A stretch of 64,000 nucleotides of DNA from Flaviflagellibacter rhizophilus (GTDB taxonomy: Bacteria > Pseudomonadota > Alphaproteobacteria > Rhizobiales > Methylopilaceae), in assembly GCF_033898525.1 (NCBI RefSeq), contig NZ_JAXAFJ010000001.1, positions 700,846 through 764,845 of the forward strand, given 5' to 3'. Each line of letters begins with the position of its first letter. The stretch's first letter is position 1. The position numbers and the translations under genes were made by a program. Shown here piece after piece: positions 50,255 through 58,600 of the stretch. Below the pieces are notes generated by a model. That model did not search any database and was not told the DNA's origin. It saw only the letters and a list, made by a program, of their open reading frames with translations.

Positions 50255-50271
50255 TTTAGAATCTTTTCAAG
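50255..50271. promoter_or_regulatory. Candidate Irr box upstream of entC
   Basis: TTTAGAATCTTTTCAAG matches 13 of 16 defined positions of TTTRGAAYNRTTCYAAA. Its 3' end is 31 bp before the entC ATG, a position suited to promoter control of the entC-entB-entA genes. Confidence 0.5.
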
Positions 50272-50302
50272 GAACCGGCTCGCAGCCGGGTGGCAGGACA
50301 GG

Positions 50303-51454
50303 ATGACGATGGTCGCTGAAGCACGGCCGCGTGCCGCATTTGCCGATGCCGAGATTCCCGTCATGTTCTCGTCGGGCGGCACGGGCTTCACGGCCTCCGG
50401 CGTGGCAGAGGTGCTCGACGCGCAGCCGGCCCGGCGCTTGGTCGCAGCGGCGGCAGGCTTCTTCGCGGCCGGCCCTGCAGGGCCGAACCGCCTCGTCGGC
50501 GCATTGCCGTTCGACCCCGAAGCGGACGGCTACCTGTTCCAGCCGGCGAAGCTCGGCACCGCGCCGGCCCGCAGTGCTCAAGCGCATGCCGCCTTCCCGG
50601 CACGGGTCTGGGGGCTGAACATCACGGCTCAACCCGACCCGGCAGCCTATGCGGCCGCGGTACGGGCTGCCTTGGCCATGATCCGCGCCGGGACACTGGA
50701 AAAGGTCGTCCTGTCGCGTAGCCTTCGCGTCGAGGCGGCCCGTCCGTTCGATATCCCTTCCATCCTCGCGCGGCTTTCGGTGGATCCCGGTGTCACCGTG
50801 TTCTCCATGCCCCTGCCGAACCGGGTGCTGGTCGGGGCAACCCCTGAACTTCTCGTCTCGAAGGGCGGCGCGGGAGTGCTGTCGCACCCGTTGGCCGGTT
50901 CGGCGCGCCGCCTGCCGGATGCATGCGAGGACCGCGACGCGGCCGAACGCCTGAAGGCCTCCGACAAGGACCGCCGGGAGCACGCGATGGTGGTCGAGGC
51001 CATTCTCGACGCGCTGGCACCGTATTGCCGCAACCTGGCAGCCCCCCCGGCGCCGGAGCTCGTCTCGACCTCCACGCTCTGGCACCTCGCCACGCCTATA
51101 CGGGGCACTTTGCGCGATCCGTCCGTCTCCTCGCTGGAACTGGCCTGCGCCCTGCACCCGACGCCGGCCGTCTGCGGACTGCCGCGCCGTGCCGCCGCCG
51201 AGGCGATCCGGGCCATCGAGCCTTTCGACCGCGGCTTCTACTCCGGCGCGGTGGGCTGGTGCGACGGCAATGGCGACGGCGAATGGCATGTTACGATCCG
51301 CTGCGCCGAGATTGCCGGCTCCACCGCCCGTCTCTATGCGGGAGCGGGCATCGTGGCGGGTTCGGACCCCGACGAAGAGGTCGCCGAGACCGCCACGAAG
51401 TTCATGGCGCTTCTGAGCGCGCTCGGCGTCGCCGTTCCCGATTCCGGCTTCTGA
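50303..51454 (+). CDS. entC: EntC: isochorismate synthase
   Basis: A 383-residue chorismate-binding enzyme converting chorismate to isochorismate. Typical segments are RAALAMIRAGTLEKVVLSRSLRVEA, RVLVGATPELLVSK, HPLAGSARR, the active-site KDRREHAMVVEAILDAL, HLATPIRGTL, LHPTPAVCGLPRRAA and RLYAGAGIVAGSDPDEEVAET. An N-terminal stretch FSSGGTGFTASG is as in DHB-pathway enzymes. It is the first step of 2,3-dihydroxybenzoate synthesis and is followed 25 bp later by entB. A candidate Irr box precedes it. Confidence 0.95.
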   Translation: MTMVAEARPRAAFADAEIPVMFSSGGTGFTASGVAEVLDAQPARRLVAAAAGFFAAGPAGPNRLVGALPFDPEADGYLFQPAKLGTAPARSAQAHAAFPARVWGLNITAQPDPAAYAAAVRAALAMIRAGTLEKVVLSRSLRVEAARPFDIPSILARLSVDPGVTVFSMPLPNRVLVGATPELLVSKGGAGVLSHPLAGSARRLPDACEDRDAAERLKASDKDRREHAMVVEAILDALAPYCRNLAAPPAPELVSTSTLWHLATPIRGTLRDPSVSSLELACALHPTPAVCGLPRRAAAEAIRAIEPFDRGFYSGAVGWCDGNGDGEWHVTIRCAEIAGSTARLYAGAGIVAGSDPDEEVAETATKFMALLSALGVAVPDSGF

Positions 51455-51479
51455 TCACCCGACCTAAGAGGACACGGCC

Positions 51480-52118
51480 ATGGGCCTCCCCAAAATCGGC
51501 GCCTATGCGCTGCCGGCTGCACACGAGATCCCGGAAAGTCGCGTGGGCTGGAAGCCGGAGCTGAACCGCGCCGCTTTGCTGATCCACGACATGCAGAACT
51601 ATTTCGTCCGCGCCTTCACGCCGGATGCCTCCCCCATCGCGCCCGCCATAGCGAACATCAATCGGCTGCGTGCGATGTGCGATGCGCTCGGCATCCCCGT
51701 GATCTACAGCGCCCAGCCGGGTTATCAGGATCCGCGAGACCGGGGTCTGCAGAGCGACATCTGGGGCCCGGGAATGGGCTCCGACCCGGAACATGCCGGC
51801 ATCTTCGCCGATCTCGCTCCCGGCCCGGACCAGATCGTGCTGACGAAGTGGCGCTACAGCGCGTTCCAGCGCACCAACCTGGAGCACGTGCTGCGCGTGC
51901 GTGGCCGCGACCAGTTGATCATCAGCGGCGTCTACGCCCATATCGGCTGCATGCTGACGGCAGCCGACGGTTTCATGCGGGATTTCCAGCCCTTCTTCGT
52001 GGCGGATGCGCTGGCCGACTTCTCGCGCGAGCGGCACGACATGGCGGTGTCCTATGTGGCGGACCGCTGCGGCTGCGCGATCTTGACCGACGTGCTCCTT
52101 GGGGAGCTACGCGCATGA
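51480..52118 (+). CDS. entB: EntB: isochorismatase (isochorismate lyase domain only)
   Basis: A 212-residue cysteine-hydrolase-fold enzyme making 2,3-dihydro-2,3-dihydroxybenzoate from isochorismate. Features are LLIHDMQNYFVRAF (catalytic Asp), LTKWRYSAFQRTNLEH (Lys) and ISGVYAHIGCMLTAADGFMRDF. It ends right after the lyase domain. The C-terminal aryl carrier domain that makes E. coli EntB about 285 residues long is missing and is encoded separately at 44938-45177. The stop overlaps the entA ATG by 4 nt (ATGA). Confidence 0.95.
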   Translation: MGLPKIGAYALPAAHEIPESRVGWKPELNRAALLIHDMQNYFVRAFTPDASPIAPAIANINRLRAMCDALGIPVIYSAQPGYQDPRDRGLQSDIWGPGMGSDPEHAGIFADLAPGPDQIVLTKWRYSAFQRTNLEHVLRVRGRDQLIISGVYAHIGCMLTAADGFMRDFQPFFVADALADFSRERHDMAVSYVADRCGCAILTDVLLGELRA

Positions 52119-52894
52119 GCGGCAGCGGGCTGGCGGGCAAGATCGCGCTTGTGACCGGTGCTGCCGGCGGCATCGGGCAGGCTGTGGTGCGCAGCCTCCA
52201 TGCGGAGGGCGTGCTGGTCGCCGCCTTCGATGTGGATGGCGATGCCGTGGAGGCGCTGGCCGCGGGCCTCCCACTCGGCACGGTGGTGGGGCGCGCACTC
52301 GACGTGTCGGATTCCGGAGCCGTCGAGGCGGCCGTCGCGCGGGTGGAAAGCGGACTTGGCCCCATCGACCTCCTGGTCAACGGCGCGGGCGTGCTCTCGA
52401 CAACCCGCGTGGTGGACACCGACGACGCCGAATGGGCGCGGGTCTTCTCCGTCAACACGCTTGGGGTGTTCAACGTCTCGCGCGCGGTGACGCGGGTGAT
52501 GATGGAGCGGAGGCGCGGCAGCGTCGTGACGATCAGCTCCAATGCCGCCGGCATTCCACGCCACGGAATGGCGGCCTATGCGGCCTCCAAGGCCGCCGCC
52601 ACCATGTTCACGCGCTGCCTTGGGCTTGAACTCGCCGAATACGGCATCCGCTGCAACGTCGTCGCGCCCGGCTCCACCCGCACGTCGATGCAGACCGGCA
52701 TGTGGAGCGACCCATCCGGGGAGGCGCGCGTGATCGAGGGCTCGCTCGCCACGTTCAAGGCCGGCATTCCGCTCGGCAAGATCGCGGAGCCGGAGGACGT
52801 GGCGGAGGCGGTGCTGTTCCTGCTCTCCGACCGCGCCGGCCACATCACCATGACCGACCTGTATGTGGACGGCGGGGCGACGCAGCGGGGCTGA
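52115..52894 (+). CDS. entA: EntA: 2,3-dihydro-2,3-dihydroxybenzoate dehydrogenase
   Basis: A 259-residue classical SDR oxidising the diene diol to 2,3-dihydroxybenzoate with NAD+. Features are VTGAAGGIGQAVV, Asp at the end of strand 2 (AAFDVDG, NAD-selective), NGAGVLST, the SSNAAGIPRHGMAAYAASKAA catalytic Ser-Tyr-Lys and the RTSMQTGMW loop typical of EntA enzymes. Translation is coupled to entB. It is the last gene of the plus-strand siderophore set and is followed by a bidirectional terminator. Confidence 0.94.
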   Translation: MSGSGLAGKIALVTGAAGGIGQAVVRSLHAEGVLVAAFDVDGDAVEALAAGLPLGTVVGRALDVSDSGAVEAAVARVESGLGPIDLLVNGAGVLSTTRVVDTDDAEWARVFSVNTLGVFNVSRAVTRVMMERRRGSVVTISSNAAGIPRHGMAAYAASKAAATMFTRCLGLELAEYGIRCNVVAPGSTRTSMQTGMWSDPSGEARVIEGSLATFKAGIPLGKIAEPEDVAEAVLFLLSDRAGHITMTDLYVDGGATQRG

Positions 52895-52903
52895 TCCGGG
52901 CAA

Positions 52904-52931
52904 CAAAAAAGGCGGCCGGAGCCGCCTTTTT
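52904..52931. terminator. Bidirectional intrinsic terminator between entA and cysK
   Basis: The stem GGCGGC / GCCGCC (52911-52916 and 52921-52926) with a 4-nt loop is flanked by A6 on the left and T5 on the right. It therefore works for both convergent genes. Confidence 0.92.
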
Positions 52932-52951
52932 CTACGTCATTCCAGAAGGCG

Positions 52952-53935
52952 TCAGAGGCCTTCGAACAGCGCTGTCGACAGATAGCGCTCGGCGAAGCTC
53001 GGGATGATGATCACGATGTTCTTGCCGGCCATCTCCGGGCGGGAACCCACCTCGATGGCGGCGGCGACGGCCGCGCCCGAGGAGATGCCCACCGGAATGC
53101 CCTCGAGACGGGCAATCTTTCGGGCGGTGTCGAACGCCGTCTGGTTGCCGACGGTCACCACCTCGTCCACGATGTCGCGGATCAGCACGTCGGGCACGAA
53201 GCCCGCGCCGATGCCCTGGATCTTGTGCGGGCCGGGCTGGCCGCCGGACAGCACCGGGCTGTCCTCCGGCTCCACCGCGATCATGCGCACGGAGGGATTC
53301 TTCTCCTTCAGCACCTGGCCGACGCCGGTGATGGTGCCGCCGGTGCCGACGCCCGCGACCACCGCATCAACCTTGCCCTCGGTGTCGTTCCAGATTTCCA
53401 GCGCCGTGGTGCGGCGGTGGACTTCCGGATTGGCGGCGTTCTTGAACTGCTGCGGCATCACCGCGCCCGGGATCTCGTTGATGAGTTCCTCGGCCTTGGC
53501 GATGGCGCCCTTCATGCCCTTGGCGCCTTCGGTCAGCACCAGCTCGGCGCCGAGCAGGGCCAGCATCTTGCGGCGCTCGACCGACATGGTCTCAGGCATG
53601 ACGAGGATCATGCGATAGCCCCGCGCGGCGGCCGTGAAGGCCAGCGCGATGCCGGTGTTGCCGGAGGTCGGCTCGACGAGGGTGCCGCCCGGCTTCAGCT
53701 GGCCGGAGGCTTCCGCCGCGTCGATCATGGCGACGCCGATGCGGTCCTTGACGCTGGAGATCGGGTTGAAGAATTCGAGCTTTGCGAGGAGGTTGGCCTG
53801 CACCCCACGCTCCTGCCCGATGCGGTTCAGGCGCACCAGCGGGGTGTTGCCGATCGTGTCCGTGATGCTGTCGTAGATCCGGCCCCGTCCTGCGAATTCG
53901 GTGGCCTGCGGCGTGCGCGCTGCGAACTGGGGCAT
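52952..53935 (-). CDS. cysK: Cysteine synthase A (O-acetylserine sulfhydrylase)
   Basis: A 327-residue PLP enzyme making cysteine from O-acetylserine and sulfide. The PLP Lys is in FFNPISSVKDRIGVAMI, the substrate loop is PTSGNTGIALAF, the phosphate-binding glycine loop is VAGVGTGGTITG, and GISSGAAVAA closes the site. GGAGGAAA lies just before the ATG. The Rrf2 regulator gene is 84 bp upstream on the same strand. This may be read as the end of the coaBC-dut-rrf2 operon or from its own promoter in that gap. Confidence 0.96.
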   Translation of the reverse strand: MPQFAARTPQATEFAGRGRIYDSITDTIGNTPLVRLNRIGQERGVQANLLAKLEFFNPISSVKDRIGVAMIDAAEASGQLKPGGTLVEPTSGNTGIALAFTAAARGYRMILVMPETMSVERRKMLALLGAELVLTEGAKGMKGAIAKAEELINEIPGAVMPQQFKNAANPEVHRRTTALEIWNDTEGKVDAVVAGVGTGGTITGVGQVLKEKNPSVRMIAVEPEDSPVLSGGQPGPHKIQGIGAGFVPDVLIRDIVDEVVTVGNQTAFDTARKIARLEGIPVGISSGAAVAAAIEVGSRPEMAGKNIVIIIPSFAERYLSTALFEGL

Positions 53936-54019
53936 GGATTTCCTCCGGTTTTGGATCTGTCTTCGTGTGCGCCTTACAAAACCACAGAAGCACGACGTTT
54001 CAAGTGGTGTTTACACGAT

Positions 54020-54481
54020 CTAGATCGTAAAATCATAGTCCGGCACGGCATCGCCGAACACGGCCTCCTTCTGGGCCGCACGGCAGAGGTCATCGACCGT
54101 GATCTCCTCCAGCTTTTCCAGGAAGATCTCCGAGGCCTGGTCGATGGCCGGCACCACGATGCCCCGCACGAGGGCGGAAGGCTCCTCCTCCTCGTCCTGA
54201 ACACCGTTCTCCGCGCCGTTGCCGGCCGAGGCTGCGCGCACGATGTCGGCAAGGGTGATGCGCCGCCGCTCGCGGGCAAGCTCATAGCCACCGCGCGGGC
54301 CGCGCACACCCTTCAGGATGCCGGAGCGCACCAGCACCTGCAGCAGCGTCTCCAGATGGCGGGGGGGCAGGCTGTGCCGCGCCGACAAGGCCTTGGCGGC
54401 GATGGGCGCTGGACGCGCGTGATAGGCGATGTCGACCACGGCGGCGATTGCCAGCAGGCTGCGGCGCGGGAGGAGGTTCAT
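54020..54481 (-). CDS. Rrf2 family regulator next to cysK
   Basis: A 153-residue winged-helix regulator. It has the Rrf2 pattern RRSLLAIAAVVDIAYHAR, LPPRHLETLLQVLVRSGILKGVRGPRGGYELARERRRITLADIVRA, followed by an acidic stretch (EEEE at about 98) and a C-terminal dimerisation helix. Only one Cys is present (near the C-terminus), so the three-cysteine cluster site of IscR, RirA or NsrR is absent. This points to the CymR-like, cluster-free type that senses cysteine supply with CysK; that is inference supported by the neighbour. Its ATG overlaps the dut stop by 4 nt. Confidence 0.9.
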   Translation of the reverse strand: MNLLPRRSLLAIAAVVDIAYHARPAPIAAKALSARHSLPPRHLETLLQVLVRSGILKGVRGPRGGYELARERRRITLADIVRAASAGNGAENGVQDEEEEPSALVRGIVVPAIDQASEIFLEKLEEITVDDLCRAAQKEAVFGDAVPDYDFTI

Positions 54482-54954
54482 GGCCTGTCGTCCTTGCGGC
54501 GTCCGGTTCCGGTGGATCCGAATCCCCCGGCGCCACGCACCGTAGCGTTTAACACATCCATTTCATGGAGATCGACCATTGCGACGCGACAAATTACCAT
54601 TTGCGCAATGCGCATTCCCCGGATGATCTCGAAGGGCTCCGCGCCATGGTTGATCAGCAGCACCTTCACCTCGCCGCGATAGTCCTGATCCACGGTGCCG
54701 GGGGCGTTCAGCACCGTTACGCCGTGCTTCAGCGCAAGCCCGGAGCGGGGCCGCACCTGCGCCTCGTGTCCTTCCGGCAGCTGGATCACGAGTCCTGTAG
54801 GCACGAGGCACCGTTCGCCCGAACCTATACGTAAAGGGGAAGCCTCTTCAACAGCCGCCACGAGGTCCATGCCTGCGCTGCCGGCCGTTTCGTAGGCGGG
54901 CAGCGGCAAGCCTTCCGCATGTGGCAGCCGCAGCACGCCAAGCCTCGGTTTCAT
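54478..54954 (-). CDS. dut: dUTP diphosphatase
   Basis: A 158-residue trimeric dUTPase with all five motifs in order: TAGSAGMDLVAA (1), RPRSGLALKHGV (2), GTVDQDYRGEVKVLLIN (3), RIAQMVICRV (4) and RGAGGFGSTG (5). It keeps dUTP out of DNA and supplies dUMP. The ATG at 54954 overlaps the coaBC stop (ATGA) and is preferred to a longer frame reaching 55020. It is also coupled to the Rrf2 gene downstream. Confidence 0.96.
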   Translation of the reverse strand: MKPRLGVLRLPHAEGLPLPAYETAGSAGMDLVAAVEEASPLRIGSGERCLVPTGLVIQLPEGHEAQVRPRSGLALKHGVTVLNAPGTVDQDYRGEVKVLLINHGAEPFEIIRGMRIAQMVICRVAMVDLHEMDVLNATVRGAGGFGSTGTGRRKDDRP

Positions 54955-56165
54955 CGCAGCATCTCCCCAAGCCGGGCGACGAGCCGGCGCGCCACCTCGT
55001 CCTTCGCCATCCTGTCCCACGTCTCGACACCCGAACCCGACACCAGATGAACGGTGTTGGCATCTCCGCCCATGACCCCGGATGCGGGGGAAACGTCATT
55101 GGCAATGATGAGATCGCAGCCCTTGCGCGCCAGCTTGGCCCGGGCGTTGCCCAGCACATCGTCCGTCTCGGCCGCGAAGCCGATCACGAGCGCCGGGCGT
55201 CCATCGACCCGGCGAGCAACGCCCGCCAGGATGTCCGGGTTCTCGACCAGCCTCAATTGTGGCGGTCCGCCCTCGCCCTTCTTCACCTTGGATGCGCTTT
55301 CCGCCTCCACCCGCCAGTCGGCAACCGCCGCTGCGAAGACCGCGATGTCGGCCGGAAGCGCGGCATCCACCGCAGCCTGCATCTCGCGGGCGGTCTCGAC
55401 GTGCACCACGCGCACGCCCTCAGGATCGGGGATCGACACGGGGCCGGACACCAGCACCACCTCGGCGCCCGCTTCGGCGGCCGCGCGCGCGATGGCGTGG
55501 CCCTGCCGCCCGGAGGACCGGTTGGCCAGCACCCGCACGGGGTCGATCGGCTCATGCGTCGGGCCGGACGTCACCAGCACGCGCTTGCCCGTCAGCAGCC
55601 CGGGTGCCGGGGCGAGGATGCCCTCGGCGGCGGCGGCGATCTCCAGCGGTTCGGCCATCCGGCCCCAGCCGCTCTCGCCACGCTCCGCCATCGACCCGCT
55701 GTTCGGGCCAACGACGCTGATGCCGTCCTCGCGCAGTTGCGCCACGTTGCGCAGGGTCGCCTTGTGCGTCCACATGCGCGGATTCATGGCGGGCGCGATC
55801 AGCACCGGCCGGTCCGTCGCCAGCAGCGCCGTGGTTGCGAGATCGTCCGCGAGGCCATTGGCCATGCGGGCGATGAGATCCGCCGTTGCGGGGGCCACGA
55901 TGATGAGATCGGTGTCCCGCGCCAGCCGGATATGGCCGATATCGTTTTCGTCGGCGAGGTCGAACAGGCTCGTGAACACCCGCTCTCCGGTGATCGCACC
56001 GACCGAGAGGGGCGTCACGAACTGGGTTGCAGCCTCGGTCATGATGGCGCGGACCGTGGCGCCGCGCTCCTTCAGCCGCCGCGCGAGGTCGAGGCATTTG
56101 TAGGCCGCGATGCCGCCACCGATGATGAGGAGCACGCGCCGTCCGCGCAGGGTTTGGCTGGTCAT
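54951..56165 (-). CDS. coaBC: CoaBC: phosphopantothenoylcysteine decarboxylase / phosphopantothenate-cysteine ligase
   Basis: A 404-residue bifunctional coenzyme A enzyme. The CoaC half (about 1-190) is a flavoprotein with the start RVLLIIGGGIAAYKCLDLARRL, catalytic His in DIGHIRLARDTDL, and PAMNPRMW. The CoaB half (about 195-404) has VTSGPTHEPIDPVRVLANRSSGRQGHAIA and FAAAVADW, the CTP-dependent ligase site. It consumes cysteine, which fits its linkage to the Rrf2 gene and cysK downstream. It begins 7 bp after the ubiB stop. Confidence 0.96.
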   Translation of the reverse strand: MTSQTLRGRRVLLIIGGGIAAYKCLDLARRLKERGATVRAIMTEAATQFVTPLSVGAITGERVFTSLFDLADENDIGHIRLARDTDLIIVAPATADLIARMANGLADDLATTALLATDRPVLIAPAMNPRMWTHKATLRNVAQLREDGISVVGPNSGSMAERGESGWGRMAEPLEIAAAAEGILAPAPGLLTGKRVLVTSGPTHEPIDPVRVLANRSSGRQGHAIARAAAEAGAEVVLVSGPVSIPDPEGVRVVHVETAREMQAAVDAALPADIAVFAAAVADWRVEAESASKVKKGEGGPPQLRLVENPDILAGVARRVDGRPALVIGFAAETDDVLGNARAKLARKGCDLIIANDVSPASGVMGGDANTVHLVSGSGVETWDRMAKDEVARRLVARLGEMLR

Positions 56166-56172
56166 CGCCGCC

Positions 56173-57741
56173 TCAGCTCAGGAACAGCCAATAGGCCAGC
56201 ATCAGCGCGATGGCCCAGAGTGCCAGATTGCCCCAGCGCGCGCGCCGCGCCTCGGCCCGGCCAATGCCCTCGAGACTCTCCGGCGCCAGCGGGAAGCCGC
56301 GCTCCGTCGCCTCTTCCAACCGGGCCACCAGCCGTTCGCCCCTGATCAGCAGGTCCGGCAGCGCCTGGATGCTGCGCCCCAGCTTGAGCAGCGTGTCGCC
56401 CGCATCCTCCGCGATGCCGACCGGGCCGAGATTGCGGGTGATCCATTCGCGCACCACGGGCGCGGAGGTCGACCACATGTCGAGGCGCGGATCGAGCGAG
56501 CGCGCCACGCCCTCGACCACCACCATGGTCTTCTGCAGCATGATCAGTTCGGGGCGCGTCTGCATCTCGAAGATCTCGGTGATCTCGAACAGCTGGGTCA
56601 GCAGCCGCGCCATGGAGATGTCCTCGGCGGTGCGGTCGTGGATCTGCTCGCCGATGGAGCGCAGCGCGCGGGCGAACTCGTCCACGGACTGGTTCGGCGG
56701 CACGTAGCCGGCGGTGAAATGCACCTCGGCCACGCGGTGGTAATCGCGCTCGATGAAGCCGTAGAGGATTTCGGCCAGGAAGCGCCGCTCCTTCTTGCCG
56801 AGCCGTCCGGTGATGCCGAAATCGATGGCCACGATGTTGCCGGCGGAATCCACGAACAGGTTTCCGGGATGCATGTCGGCGTGGAAGAAGCCGTCGCGCA
56901 TCGCGTGGCGCAGGAAGCTCTGCAGCAGGCTGCGTCCAAGCGCGGGAAGATCATGGCCCGCAGCTTCCAGCCCCGCGCGGTCCGCCAGCGAGGTGCCGTG
57001 CACCCATTCCAGCGTCAAGACGTCCTTGGCCGTGCGGTGCCAGTCCACCGAGGGCACCCGGAAGCCGGGATCATGGCGCGTGTTCTCCGCCATTTCCGAA
57101 AGCGCCGCGGCCTCGAGCCGGAAGTCCATCTCGAAGGCCACGGACTGGGCCAATGTGTCGACCACGGCCACGGGACGAAGGCGCCGGGCGAAGCGGCTGA
57201 AGCGCTCCACCCAACGGGCCACGGCGTAGAAGGTGGTGAGGTCGCGGTGGAAGCGGCGGGCCACGCCGGGACGGATGACCTTCACGGCCACCGTGCGCTC
57301 GCCATCGGGGGTGCGCACGGTGGCGCGATGAACCTGTGCGATGGAGGCGGCGGCAAGAGGCGGGTGGAAGCTGGTGTAGAGCGCCTCGACCGGCTGCCCC
57401 AACGCGCGGCGAATCGTGTCTTCCGCCACCGTCATGCCGAAGGGCGCCATGCGGTCCTGCAAGGCTTCGAGTTCGCGGGCGATCTCGGGTCCCACCACAT
57501 CCGGACGCGTGGCAAGGAACTGGCCGAGCTTCACATAAGAGGGCCCAAGCCGTTCCAGCGCGACGGGCAAGCCGCTGCCGGTGCGCTTGCTGGCCGGACG
57601 CTCGATGAGCCGCGAGGCCTGGATGGCGAGCCGTGCCATCGACGGCATGTCCGAGGTGTCGACCTCCCGAAACACGCCTTCGCGGGCAAACACCCAGGAG
57701 GCCCGCAGGACGCGCCCGAGATGGGGGATGGATGACAGCAT
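56173..57741 (-). CDS. ubiB: UbiB: ubiquinone biosynthesis kinase-like ATPase
   Basis: A 522-residue atypical kinase of the ABC1/ADCK family needed for ubiquinone synthesis. Features are the KxGQ helix LGPSYVKLGQFLATRPD, the Ala-rich nucleotide loop PLAAASIAQVHRA, Lys in TVAVKVIRPG, HADMHPGNLF with the catalytic Asp/Asn, and IDFGITGRLG (the DFG position). Two C-terminal hydrophobic segments (ending AIALMLAYWLFLS) anchor it in the membrane. It starts 6 bp after the ubiE stop. Confidence 0.95.
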   Translation of the reverse strand: MLSSIPHLGRVLRASWVFAREGVFREVDTSDMPSMARLAIQASRLIERPASKRTGSGLPVALERLGPSYVKLGQFLATRPDVVGPEIARELEALQDRMAPFGMTVAEDTIRRALGQPVEALYTSFHPPLAAASIAQVHRATVRTPDGERTVAVKVIRPGVARRFHRDLTTFYAVARWVERFSRFARRLRPVAVVDTLAQSVAFEMDFRLEAAALSEMAENTRHDPGFRVPSVDWHRTAKDVLTLEWVHGTSLADRAGLEAAGHDLPALGRSLLQSFLRHAMRDGFFHADMHPGNLFVDSAGNIVAIDFGITGRLGKKERRFLAEILYGFIERDYHRVAEVHFTAGYVPPNQSVDEFARALRSIGEQIHDRTAEDISMARLLTQLFEITEIFEMQTRPELIMLQKTMVVVEGVARSLDPRLDMWSTSAPVVREWITRNLGPVGIAEDAGDTLLKLGRSIQALPDLLIRGERLVARLEEATERGFPLAPESLEGIGRAEARRARWGNLALWAIALMLAYWLFLS

Positions 57742-57747
57742 TGGCCG

Positions 57748-58518
57748 CTACAGCCGCCAGCCGCTGTGCAGGGCCGCGATGCCGCCGGTGAACGGTGTGT
57801 AGGACACGCGCGACATGCCGGCGCGGCGCATCATCTGGGCGAGTTCCTCCGGCGGCGGGAAGCGCCGGATCGATTCCACCAGATAGCGATAGGGCTCGCC
57901 ATCGCCCGCCACCATGCGGCCGAGGCCGGGAATGACCTTGAAGGAATAGAGATCGTAGACGCGGTTCAGCACCGGCATGTCCACTTTCGAGAACTCGAGG
58001 CAGAAGAACCGCCCGCCGGGCACCAGCACGCGGCGTGCTTCATCGAGCGCGCTCTGCATGCGCGGCACATTGCGCAGGCCGAAGGCGATGGTCACGGCTT
58101 CGAAGCTGGCATCCGGGAACGGCAGTTCCTCGGCATTGCCCTCGACGATGTCCACGCGCTGGCCGAAGCCCGCCGCATCCGTGCGCTGGCGGCCCACCTC
58201 AAGCATGGACGGATTGATATCAAAAAGAGTGGCATGGACGCCCTGCCCGCCGGCCTTCAGCGTGCGCAGCGCGATGTCGCCCGTGCCGCCGGCCACATCA
58301 AGCAGGCGGAAGCGGCGCGCGCTGCGTGGTGGGTTCAGCTCCGTGATCAGCGCCGATTTCCAGGCGCGGTGCAGCCCGCCGGACATCAGGTCGTTCATCA
58401 GGTCGTAGCGGCTGGCGACGCCGTGGAACACCTCATTGACGCGGCCCTGCTTGTCGCCGAGCGCGACGTCCTCGAATCCGAAATGCGTGGTCTCGGCGCG
58501 GCTTGCAGGATCGGTCAT
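57748..58518 (-). CDS. ubiE: UbiE: demethylubiquinone/demethylmenaquinone C-methyltransferase
   Basis: A 256-residue SAM methyltransferase of ubiquinone synthesis. Features are HFGFEDVALGDKQGRVNEVFHGVASRYDLMNDLMSGGLHRAWK (the UbiE N-terminal signature), the SAM motif FRLLDVAGGTGDIAL, FPDASFEAVTIAFGLRNV and the C-terminal FTGGIAALHSGWRL. It is the first gene of the ubiE-ubiB-coaBC-dut-rrf2(-cysK) set and divergent from mutM, with an 82-bp gap. Confidence 0.96.
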   Translation of the reverse strand: MTDPASRAETTHFGFEDVALGDKQGRVNEVFHGVASRYDLMNDLMSGGLHRAWKSALITELNPPRSARRFRLLDVAGGTGDIALRTLKAGGQGVHATLFDINPSMLEVGRQRTDAAGFGQRVDIVEGNAEELPFPDASFEAVTIAFGLRNVPRMQSALDEARRVLVPGGRFFCLEFSKVDMPVLNRVYDLYSFKVIPGLGRMVAGDGEPYRYLVESIRRFPPPEELAQMMRRAGMSRVSYTPFTGGIAALHSGWRL

Positions 58519-58600
58519 CGTCAGGGGTCCTCCGGTGGCGCGGACCCTAGCGCAGCGTCCGGGGCGGCGCTAGGTTGCCGCGAAAGGCCAGTTGCGTCCC

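Noticed and set aside
54020..54481. Rrf2 gene as RirA, the rhizobial iron regulator, near the siderophore cluster
   Set aside because: It has a single Cys and lacks the three-Cys cluster site of RirA. It is coupled to dut and next to cysK, so a cysteine-related role is more likely.
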